DNA from: Clostridiales bacterium | GTDB taxonomy: Bacteria; Bacillota_A; Clostridia; Oscillospirales; Acutalibacteraceae | Direction: 5' to 3' | Length of the DNA: 5,485 bases | Assembly (NCBI GenBank): GCA_009774735.1 | Contig: VSOH01000116.1 | Span: 1 to 5,485 of the forward strand | In this document: positions 1 to 5,034 of the stretch, one piece after another | Position numbering within the stretch: the first letter of the stretch is position 1 | Layout of the letters: each line of letters opens with the position of its first letter | Notes under the pieces: model-generated | Told to the model about the DNA's origin: nothing | The model's input: the letters and a program-made list of their open reading frames with translations, nothing else | Database searches by the model: none | Translations under genes and position numbers: made by a program

Positions 1-97
1 TAAACTCCGAATTAATGTATTTATTAACTAATTATGCAACAAAAAAATAAAATTTTCAAGATAAATAATACTAAATATAAAAAAATATAAAAAAAGT

Positions 98-126
98 TTG
101 TAATTTCTTTCTTATTATGGTATAAT
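98..126 (+). promoter_or_regulatory. Sigma-A-type promoter of ppdK (extended -10)
   Basis: A perfect TATAAT -10 hexamer lies at 121-126. It is preceded by TG at 118-119, giving the extended -10 form TGnTATAAT. A -35 hexamer TTGTAA (4 of 6 consensus positions) sits at 98-103, with a 17-bp spacer. The sequence upstream (1-97) is very AT-rich with A-tracts around 80-95, which could act as an UP-like element. Transcription would start near 132-134 and leave a leader of about 95 nt before the ppdK ATG at 228. This is inferred from consensus only. Confidence 0.75.
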
Positions 127-131
127 TCTAC

Positions 132-155
132 TGCACTGTACTGTGCCGTAGTGCA
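132..155 (+). other. Short hairpin at the 5' end of the ppdK leader
   Basis: TGCACT (132-137) and AGTGCA (150-155) are a perfect 6-bp inverted repeat with a 12-nt loop. It falls exactly at the predicted 5' end of the transcript. Part of the loop (TGCCG, 144-148) can instead pair with CGGCA at 172-176. A 5'-terminal stem of this type could stabilise an abundant mRNA, but it is short and could be chance. Confidence 0.35.
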
Positions 156-182
156 AATAGCCATTTGTCTTCGGCATTAAGG

Positions 183-201
183 TACAAATAATTAATTTGT
201 A
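183..201. promoter_or_regulatory. Palindrome in the ppdK leader, possible operator
   Basis: TACAAAT (183-189) and ATTTGTA (195-201) form a perfect 7-bp inverted repeat around the 5-nt spacer AATTA. It ends 10 bases before the Shine-Dalgarno sequence AGGAGGT (212-218), which itself lies 9 nt before the ATG at 228. The symmetry and 12-bp centre-to-centre spacing would suit a dimeric repressor site downstream of the promoter. In AT-rich DNA such a repeat may also be coincidental, and no regulator is identified. Confidence 0.35.
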
Positions 202-227
202 AATTTTTATTAGGAGGTATTTCTCAA

Positions 228-2855
228 ATGGCAAAAAAGTATTGTTACCTTTTTTCAGAGGGTAATGCTGACATGAGAGAACTTCTCGGCGGTAAGGGTG
301 CAAACCTTGCTGAGATGACAAACATTGGTCTGCCTGTTCCACAGGGTTTCACAATTTCTACTGAAGCTTGTACTCAGTATTATGAAGACGGTCGTGAAAT
401 CAACGACGGCATTATGGCTGAAATCAATGAGTACATTGTTAAAATGGAAGAGATTACCGGCAAAAAGTTCGGTGACAAGGAAAATCCTCTTCTTGTATCT
501 GTTCGTTCAGGTGCCAGAGCTTCAATGCCCGGTATGATGGACACAATCCTTAACTTAGGTCTTAACGAGGACGTAGTTAACGCTATTGCTGAGAAATCAG
601 GCAATCCAAGATGGGCTTGGGACTGCTACAGAAGATTCATCCAGATGTATTCTGACGTAGTTATGGAAGTTGGTAAGAAATATTTTGAAGAGCTTATCGA
701 CAAAATGAAAGAGAAGAAGGGCGTTACTCAGGACGTTGATCTTGATGCTGATGACCTTAAAGAGCTTGCTACTCAGTTCAAGGCTGAGTACAAAGAGAAG
801 ATCGGTGACGACTTCCCAACTGATCCTAAGGAACAGTTAATGGGTGCTGTTATGGCTGTATTCCGTTCATGGGACAACCCGCGTGCAAACGTATACCGTC
901 GTGACAACGATATTCCTTATTCATGGGGTACTGCTGTTAACGTTCAGTCAATGGCTTTCGGTAATATGGGTGACGATTGCGGTACAGGTGTTGCTTTCAC
1001 ACGTGACCCTGCTACAGGTAAAAAGGGTCTGTTCGGTGAGTTCTTAACAAACGCACAGGGCGAGGACGTAGTTGCCGGTGTTCGTACACCAATGCACATT
1101 TCAGAGATGGAGCAGAAATTCCCTGAGGCTTTCGCTGAGTTCTCAAAGGTTTGCGAAACTCTTGAAAACCACTACAGAGATATGCAGGATATGGAGTTCA
1201 CTGTTGAACATGGTAAGCTCTTTATGCTCCAGACACGTAACGGTAAGAGAACAGCTCAGGCTGCTCTTCAGATTGCTTGTGATTTAGTTGATGAGGGTAT
1301 GAGAACTCCTGAAGAGGCAGTTGCTATGATCGATCCTCGTAACCTTGATACACTTCTTCACCCACAGTTTGACTCTGCTGCATTAAAGGCTGCAACACCT
1401 GCAGGCAAGGGTCTTGGTGCTTCTCCCGGTGCTGCTTGCGGTAAGGTTGTATTCACCGCTGACGATGCAGTTGCTTGGAACGAAAAGGGCGAGAAGGTTG
1501 TTCTTGTTCGTCTTGAAACCTCACCTGAGGATATCACAGGTATGAAGGCTGCTCAGGGTATCCTTACAGTTCGCGGCGGTATGACATCACACGCTGCCGT
1601 AGTTGCTCGTGGTATGGGTACTTGCTGTGTATCAGGCTGCGGCGACATCGCTATGGATGAAGAAAACAAGAAATTTACTCTTGCAGGTAAGGAATACCAC
1701 GAGGGTGACTATATTTCAATCGACGGTTCAACAGGTAACATCTATGACGGTGTAATTCCTACTGTTGACGCTACTATCGCAGGTACATTCGGCAGAATCA
1801 TGGGCTGGGCTGATGAGTTCAGAGTACTCAAGGTTCGTACAAACGCTGATACTCCTGCTGATGCTAAGAAGGCAAGAGAGCTCGGTGCAGAAGGTATCGG
1901 TCTTTGCCGTACAGAGCATATGTTCTTCGAGGAGGACAGAATTGCTGCATTCCGTGAAATGATTTGCTCAGATACTGTTGAAGAAAGAGAAGCTGCTCTT
2001 GAGAAGATTCTTCCTTATCAGCAGAGTGACTTTGAGGCTCTTTATGAGGCACTTGAAGGCTGTCCTGTAACAATCCGTTTCTTAGACCCACCTCTCCATG
2101 AGTTTGTTCCTACAGACGAAGAGGATATCAAGAAGCTTGCTGATGCACAGGGCAAATCAGTTGAAGATATTAAGACTCTTATTGCATCTCTCCACGAGTT
2201 CAACCCAATGATGGGTCACCGTGGCTTACGTCTTGCAGTAACATATCCTGAAATTGCTAAGATGCAGACAAAGGCTGTTATCCGTGCAGCTATCAATGTA
2301 CAGAAGGCTCATCCTGATTGGACTGTTGCTCCTGAGATTATGATTCCTCTTGCTTGTGACACCAAGGAGCTTAAGTACGTTAAGACTATGGTTGTTGAAA
2401 CTGCTGATGCAGAAATCGCTGCTGCAGGTGTTGAGATGAAGTACGAAGTTGGTACTATGATTGAGATTCCTCGTGCCGCTCTTACTGCTGCTGATATTGC
2501 TACAGAGGCTGAGTTCTTCTGCTTCGGTACAAACGATTTAACACAGATGACATTCGGCTTCAGCCGTGATGATGCAGGTAAGTTCTTAGATGCTTACTAT
2601 GATGCAAAGATTTTCGAGAACGATCCATTTGCTAAGCTTGATCAGACAGGTGTTGGTCAGCTTATGGAATTAGCTGTTAAGAATGGTAAAACCACTCGTC
2701 CTGAGCTTCACTGCGGTATCTGCGGTGAGCACGGCGGTGACCCATCATCAGTTGAGTTCTGTCATAAGATTGGTCTTGACTATGTATCATGTTCACCATT
2801 CAGAGTTCCGATTGCTCGTCTTGCTGCTGCACAGGCGGCTATCAAAAGTAGGTAG
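228..2855 (+). CDS. ppdK: Pyruvate, phosphate dikinase (PPDK)
   Basis: PPDK is a cytoplasmic enzyme that interconverts pyruvate + ATP + Pi and phosphoenolpyruvate + AMP + PPi; in anaerobes it often works in PPi-linked glycolysis or gluconeogenesis. The 875-residue product matches the usual length of about 874. The N-terminal ATP-grasp domain carries GGKGANLAEM (residues 21-30) and RSGARASMPGMMDT (93-106). The swivelling phosphohistidine domain carries GGMTSHAAVVARG with the catalytic His at 455; Thr453, two residues before it, is the position phosphorylated by regulatory kinases in plant PPDK. The C-terminal PEP/pyruvate TIM barrel shows Arg561 (GLCRTEH), Arg617 (TIRFLDPPLHEF), Glu746, Asn769-Asp770 (FGTNDLTQ) and Cys832 (HCGICGEHGGDP), so all key residues are present. 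The start at 228 is fixed by AGGAGGT at 212-218. Codon use is strongly biased, as expected for high expression. It appears monocistronic. The last two or three residues (KSR) coincide with a probable sequence junction and may not be native. Confidence 0.97.
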   Translation: MAKKYCYLFSEGNADMRELLGGKGANLAEMTNIGLPVPQGFTISTEACTQYYEDGREINDGIMAEINEYIVKMEEITGKKFGDKENPLLVSVRSGARASMPGMMDTILNLGLNEDVVNAIAEKSGNPRWAWDCYRRFIQMYSDVVMEVGKKYFEELIDKMKEKKGVTQDVDLDADDLKELATQFKAEYKEKIGDDFPTDPKEQLMGAVMAVFRSWDNPRANVYRRDNDIPYSWGTAVNVQSMAFGNMGDDCGTGVAFTRDPATGKKGLFGEFLTNAQGEDVVAGVRTPMHISEMEQKFPEAFAEFSKVCETLENHYRDMQDMEFTVEHGKLFMLQTRNGKRTAQAALQIACDLVDEGMRTPEEAVAMIDPRNLDTLLHPQFDSAALKAATPAGKGLGASPGAACGKVVFTADDAVAWNEKGEKVVLVRLETSPEDITGMKAAQGILTVRGGMTSHAAVVARGMGTCCVSGCGDIAMDEENKKFTLAGKEYHEGDYISIDGSTGNIYDGVIPTVDATIAGTFGRIMGWADEFRVLKVRTNADTPADAKKARELGAEGIGLCRTEHMFFEEDRIAAFREMICSDTVEEREAALEKILPYQQSDFEALYEALEGCPVTIRFLDPPLHEFVPTDEEDIKKLADAQGKSVEDIKTLIASLHEFNPMMGHRGLRLAVTYPEIAKMQTKAVIRAAINVQKAHPDWTVAPEIMIPLACDTKELKYVKTMVVETADAEIAAAGVEMKYEVGTMIEIPRAALTAADIATEAEFFCFGTNDLTQMTFGFSRDDAGKFLDAYYDAKIFENDPFAKLDQTGVGQLMELAVKNGKTTRPELHCGICGEHGGDPSSVEFCHKIGLDYVSCSPFRVPIARLAAAQAAIKSR

Positions 2856-2985
2856 GAGTTCTCTTTCCTTTGAATTACCGCTGTCTTTCGAGCAGGCAGC
2901 AGCCTACCGAAAGGCTAACGGACAGTATGTAAGGAAAAATCAATGGAGAGAAACTACCGTAACGGTGTATATCGACCTTGATTAA
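2848..2985 (+). pseudogene. 3' fragment of an unrecognised mobile-element-type gene
   Basis: After the ppdK stop, a different reading frame stays open to a TAA at 2983-2985. Its peptide is protein-like, ending SFEQAAAYRKANGQYVRKNQ then WRETTVTVYIDLD: mixed charge, aromatic residues and an amphipathic stretch. No ATG, GTG or TTG occurs in this frame between the ppdK end and the peptide; the only in-frame start codon upstream (2683) lies inside ppdK. It therefore looks like the C-terminal 40 or so residues of a gene whose 5' part was lost at the ppdK junction. I do not recognise the family. The neighbouring small protein and ParA suggest it came from an integrative element. It could also be chance coding in non-coding DNA, though the terminator just after it argues for a real gene end. 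Confidence 0.5.
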
Positions 2986-2997
2986 GAACTGAATTAC

Positions 2998-3038
2998 AAT
3001 AAGCGTATCATTAGAAATAGTGGTACGCTTATTTTTTT
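2998..3038 (+). terminator. Strong intrinsic terminator after the gene fragment
   Basis: AATAAGCGTA (2998-3007) pairs perfectly with TACGCTTATT (3024-3033). The stem continues inward with wobble pairs (T3008/G3023, T3011/G3020) and Watson-Crick pairs to a GAAA tetraloop at 3014-3017, for 16 pairs in all. A run of seven T follows at 3032-3038. It ends 13 nt beyond the fragment's stop codon and, as now placed, would also terminate ppdK transcripts, since no other terminator lies between. Confidence 0.85.
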
Positions 3039-3053
3039 CACTCGTTTGCATCT

Positions 3054-3082
3054 TTGAATATCAAGCCGTCTTTAATTATAAT
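3054..3082 (+). promoter_or_regulatory. Sigma-A-type promoter of the 59-aa gene
   Basis: TTGAAT (3054-3059, 4 of 6 of the -35 consensus) and a perfect TATAAT (3077-3082) are separated by 17 bp. Transcription would begin near 3089, about 20 nt before the ATG at 3109. The -10 is bracketed by CCGTC (3066-3070) and GACGG (3096-3100), an inverted repeat that could hold a repressor over the promoter. The assignment is by consensus only. Confidence 0.65.
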
Positions 3083-3094
3083 GAAGCCAAGAAA

Positions 3095-3108
3095 GGACGG
3101 TGGACGGT
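3095..3108 (+). repeat. Tandem 7-bp repeat GGACGGT x2 before the start codon
   Basis: GGACGGT at 3095-3101 is repeated exactly and without a gap at 3102-3108, directly before the ATG at 3109. The repeat fills the space between the Shine-Dalgarno-like AAAGGA (3092-3097) and the start, giving an 11-nt spacer. It also creates an in-frame GTG at 3100 that is too close to the Shine-Dalgarno to be used. It may be a binding site for the gene's own product or a simple duplication that altered initiation. Confidence 0.5.
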
Positions 3109-3288
3109 ATGAGAGAAAAGAAAACCCACATATATGTGGATAGCCAAGAAAGAACATTACTTTTACATAGCCTTGTGGAGCTGAAAAATCAGCTCATACA
3201 GCAGGGCAAATACGGGGACTGCGTTGACGAGCTTATCTTCAAAGTCGCCAATGCCCCCATCAAGAAAGTAAAAATTGAATATGTCTAA
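3109..3288 (+). CDS. Small basic protein upstream of ParA, function unknown
   Basis: This 59-residue protein has no signal peptide or membrane segment. Its pattern suggests a short strand (THIYVD), a long amphipathic helix from about residue 12 to 32 with heptad-like leucines (LLLHSLVELKNQLI), a second helix (YGDCVDELIFKVANA) and a basic strand (IKKVKIEYV). A strand-helix-helix layout with basic ends is compatible with a small dimeric DNA-binding protein such as a ribbon-helix-helix relative, but I could not identify a family. Small proteins of this size are common just upstream of ParA in Tn1549-like conjugative elements of gut Firmicutes, so a role in partition or element control is inferred from position. 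I prefer ATG 3109 over the in-frame GTG at 3100 because the AAAGGA at 3092-3097 is only 2 nt from the GTG. It has its own promoter (3054-3082) and terminator (3303-3345). Confidence 0.75.
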   Translation: MREKKTHIYVDSQERTLLLHSLVELKNQLIQQGKYGDCVDELIFKVANAPIKKVKIEYV

Positions 3289-3302
3289 GGCACATCACCA
3301 TG

Positions 3303-3345
3303 AAGCCGCTTATTCTTATGGATTTTAAGAGTAAGCGGCTTTTTT
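3303..3345 (+). terminator. Intrinsic terminator between the small gene and parA
   Basis: AAGCCGCTTA (3303-3312) pairs perfectly with TAAGCGGCTT (3332-3341). The stem extends inward through TTCTTA/TAAGAG (one T-G wobble) to 16 pairs, with a 7-nt loop (3319-3325). A run of six T (3340-3345) follows. It begins 15 nt after the stop of the 59-residue gene. It lies upstream of the parA start, so parA expression needs either read-through or a separate start site; an ATG at 3300 in the parA frame would run through this hairpin and is not a credible start. Confidence 0.85.
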
Positions 3346-3351
3346 GCGTTC

Positions 3352-3419
3352 TGCGTCCTCTGGTACAGTTACATAGCCGCCTTGACAAAGCGGCTAAATC
3401 TATGCGAAAGGAGGACGCA
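3352..3419 (+). promoter_or_regulatory. Structured leader that can sequester the parA ribosome binding site
   Basis: TGCGTCCTC (3352-3360) is an exact reverse complement of GAGGACGCA (3411-3419). The second segment contains the GAGG core of the parA Shine-Dalgarno AAAGGAGG (3407-3414), which lies 8 nt before the ATG at 3423. When paired, this 9-bp stem would hide the ribosome binding site. Enclosed within it is a second perfect 7-bp hairpin, TAGCCGC (3374-3380) with GCGGCTA (3390-3396) and a 9-nt loop. The nested stems follow directly after the terminator at 3303-3345, so the whole region could act as an attenuator or translational switch. The pairing is seen directly; the regulatory role is inferred. 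Confidence 0.6.
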
Positions 3420-3422
3420 CCC

Positions 3423-4394
3423 ATGTCAAATTGCAAAGTAATCGCTCTGACCAATCAGAAAGGCGGTGTCGGCAAGACCACCACGGCGGTGAATCTGGGC
3501 GTAAGTCTGGCACAGCAGGGCAAGAAAGTCCTGCTCATTGACGCTGATGCACAGGCAAATCTAACCATGTCCCTCGGCTATCATAGACCAGATGATTTGC
3601 AGGTTACTCTCTCCACAATCATGCAGGATATCATAGACGATAAATCCGTTGATGTCGCCCAAGGCATCCTGCACCACGGCGAGGGTGTTGACCTGTTACC
3701 GTCCAACATTGAGCTGTCGGGCTTGGAAGTAAGGCTGATTAACGCCATAAGCCGTGAAAGTGTGCTGAAAACCTGCGTGAACGGGGTCAAGAAGAATTAT
3801 GACTATGTTCTCGTGGACTGTATGCTCTCTACACCTCAATGTATGGAAGCTGTTGCTGAAAAGCTCAAGCAATACAAACCTTTTAATGTAGTCATCGACC
3901 CTGTTATGTATGCAAAGAACGGATGTCCGCTTATGCAGCCAACATCCATTGATACCCTTATAGAAATTATAATACCATTGGCAGATGTATTAACGCCAAA
4001 TATTCCCGAAGCAGAGAAAATCGCTGATATGAAAATCAAAACTCATAGCGATATGGAAAATGCGGCAAGGAAGATACAATCTATGGGCTGTAAAGCAGTA
4101 ATTATCAAGGGTGGTCACGCTGTCGGTGATGCAACGGATATTCTGTATGATGGCAATAAAATGTACTACTATAAGGCATCAAGGGTTGATACAAAGAATA
4201 CTCACGGAACAGGCTGCACATTCTCATCTGCGATTGCGGCTTACCTCGGTAAAAGTTTAAGCGTTGAAAATGCTGTCAGCAAAGCAAAAGAATATGTTAC
4301 AACTGCGATTACACACTCTTTGCCGATTGGCAAGGGATACGGTCCGACACACCATTTTTATGAGCTTTATAAGAATGGATTAAAAGATATGTGA
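3423..4394 (+). CDS. parA-thiD: In-frame fusion: ParA ATPase N-terminus joined to ThiD C-terminus
   Basis: The start at ATG 3423 is set by AAAGGAGG 8 nt upstream and by the typical ParA beginning. Residues 1-134 are a ParA/MinD-type partition ATPase: deviant Walker A KGGVGKTTT (13-21, signature Lys13, P-loop Lys18), Walker A' LLIDADAQAN with Asp42, and Walker B YVLVDC with Asp132. From about residue 134, at GTATG (3820-3824), the protein becomes ThiD, the hydroxymethylpyrimidine (phosphate) kinase of thiamine synthesis: MLSTPQCMEAVAEKL, VVIDPVMYAKNG, TPNIPEAE, VIIKGGHAVGDATDILYDG and the anion-hole loop TKNTHGTGCTFSSAIAAYL. Against a ThiD of about 266 residues, roughly the first 80 are missing, including GTDPSGGAG and substrate-binding positions. 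ParA has lost its C-terminal half. Neither activity is expected. Base composition shifts across the join: 35 of 60 bases G+C in 3481-3540 against 20 of 60 in 3961-4020. Imprecise recombination or assembly chimerism is more likely than an evolved fusion. The stop is 9 nt before thiE. Confidence 0.85.
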   Translation: MSNCKVIALTNQKGGVGKTTTAVNLGVSLAQQGKKVLLIDADAQANLTMSLGYHRPDDLQVTLSTIMQDIIDDKSVDVAQGILHHGEGVDLLPSNIELSGLEVRLINAISRESVLKTCVNGVKKNYDYVLVDCMLSTPQCMEAVAEKLKQYKPFNVVIDPVMYAKNGCPLMQPTSIDTLIEIIIPLADVLTPNIPEAEKIADMKIKTHSDMENAARKIQSMGCKAVIIKGGHAVGDATDILYDGNKMYYYKASRVDTKNTHGTGCTFSSAIAAYLGKSLSVENAVSKAKEYVTTAITHSLPIGKGYGPTHHFYELYKNGLKDM

Positions 4395-4403
4395 GGTGAT
4401 TAT

Positions 4404-5030
4404 ATGGCATTAGATTTTACCCTTTATCTTGTTACAGACCGAAATCTGATGAGTTCTGCTTCATTGGAAGTAGCGGTTGAACAGGCTATCTTAGGCGGCT
4501 GTACAATGGTACAGCTCAGAGAAAAGGATATATCTTCAGATGAGTTTTACCGTTTAGCCGTATCAATAAAAAGCATAACGGACAAATATGAAATTCCTCT
4601 TATCATCAATGATAGAGTTGATATTGCTCTGTCGGTAAACGCCGCAGGAGTACATATCGGTCAGCACGATTTGCCTGCTTCCATAGTACGGAAGATAATT
4701 CCTCAAAGTATGATTTTAGGGGTGTCTGCATCAACATTACAGGAAGCACAAAAAGCTGTTTCTGACGGTGCAGATTATTTAGGTGTTGGGGCAATGTTTT
4801 CTACAAGCACTAAAGCAGATGCGGATATTGTTTCAATGAATACACTATTGCAAATTCGTAAATCAGTCCACATACCTATCGTTGCTATCGGAGGAATAAA
4901 TAAAGAAAATGCTCCTGCATTCAAGGCGATGCACATTGATGGATTGGCAGTAGTATCTGCAATTATTTCACAGCAAAATATTAGACACTCATCTAAAGCC
5001 TTAAAACAGGCGTTTTTAGGAGGTGCATAG
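4404..5030 (+). CDS. thiE: Thiamine-phosphate synthase (ThiE)
   Basis: ThiE joins HMP-pyrophosphate to the thiazole phosphate carboxylate to give thiamine monophosphate, in the cytoplasm. The 208-residue length is normal for this TIM-barrel family. The family motifs occur in order: YLVTDR (8-13), the pyrophosphate-binding VQLREKD (36-42), IINDRVDIAL (66-75), GVHIGQHDLP (81-90), GVSAST (105-110), DYLGVGAMFSTSTKAD (124-139), VAIGGINKEN (159-168) and the phosphate-binding GLAVVSAI (180-187). The sequence has STSTKAD where many members have STKxx, which is a normal variant. GAGGTGAT (4393-4400) provides the ribosome binding site and overlaps the TGA of the upstream thiD part, so translation is probably coupled. 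It supplies the step after ThiD and precedes a HAD phosphatase gene, forming a thiD-thiE-HAD order. Composition is lower in G+C than the parA part. Confidence 0.95.
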   Translation: MALDFTLYLVTDRNLMSSASLEVAVEQAILGGCTMVQLREKDISSDEFYRLAVSIKSITDKYEIPLIINDRVDIALSVNAAGVHIGQHDLPASIVRKIIPQSMILGVSASTLQEAQKAVSDGADYLGVGAMFSTSTKADADIVSMNTLLQIRKSVHIPIVAIGGINKENAPAFKAMHIDGLAVVSAIISQQNIRHSSKALKQAFLGGA

Positions 5031-5034
5031 TTAG

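Noticed and set aside
1..97. Possible upstream gene end or riboswitch before ppdK.
   Set aside because: The stretch is AT-rich with no coding frame of note, no terminator hairpin and no recognisable riboswitch motif.
1728..2091. Minus-strand and alternate-frame ORFs inside ppdK.
   Set aside because: They follow the codon structure of ppdK, have no ribosome binding sites and show no protein-family motifs.
2683..2847. Long form of the 2985-ending ORF beginning inside ppdK at 2683.
   Set aside because: The first half is an out-of-frame shadow of the strongly conserved PPDK C-terminus; only the part after the ppdK end looks like independent protein.
2851..2908. Inverted repeat GGTAGG/CCTACC near the ppdK junction as an element end.
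   Set aside because: It is only 6 bp, with a 46-bp gap, no matching copy at the other border and no target duplication.
3100..3108. GTG 3100 as the start of the small gene.
   Set aside because: It is only 2 nt from the Shine-Dalgarno AAAGGA; ATG 3109 is better placed.
3382..3410. Consensus -35 TTGACA at 3382-3387 as a parA promoter.
   Set aside because: No acceptable -10 occurs 16-18 bp downstream (the position holds CGAAAG), and the hexamer lies in the loop of the 3374-3396 hairpin.
3300..3422. Possible N-terminal extension of the ParA-ThiD ORF from ATG 3300.
   Set aside because: It would be translated through the terminator at 3303-3345, has no Shine-Dalgarno, and the ParA family starts at MSNCKVIALTNQKGG, which has an ideal AAAGGAGG.
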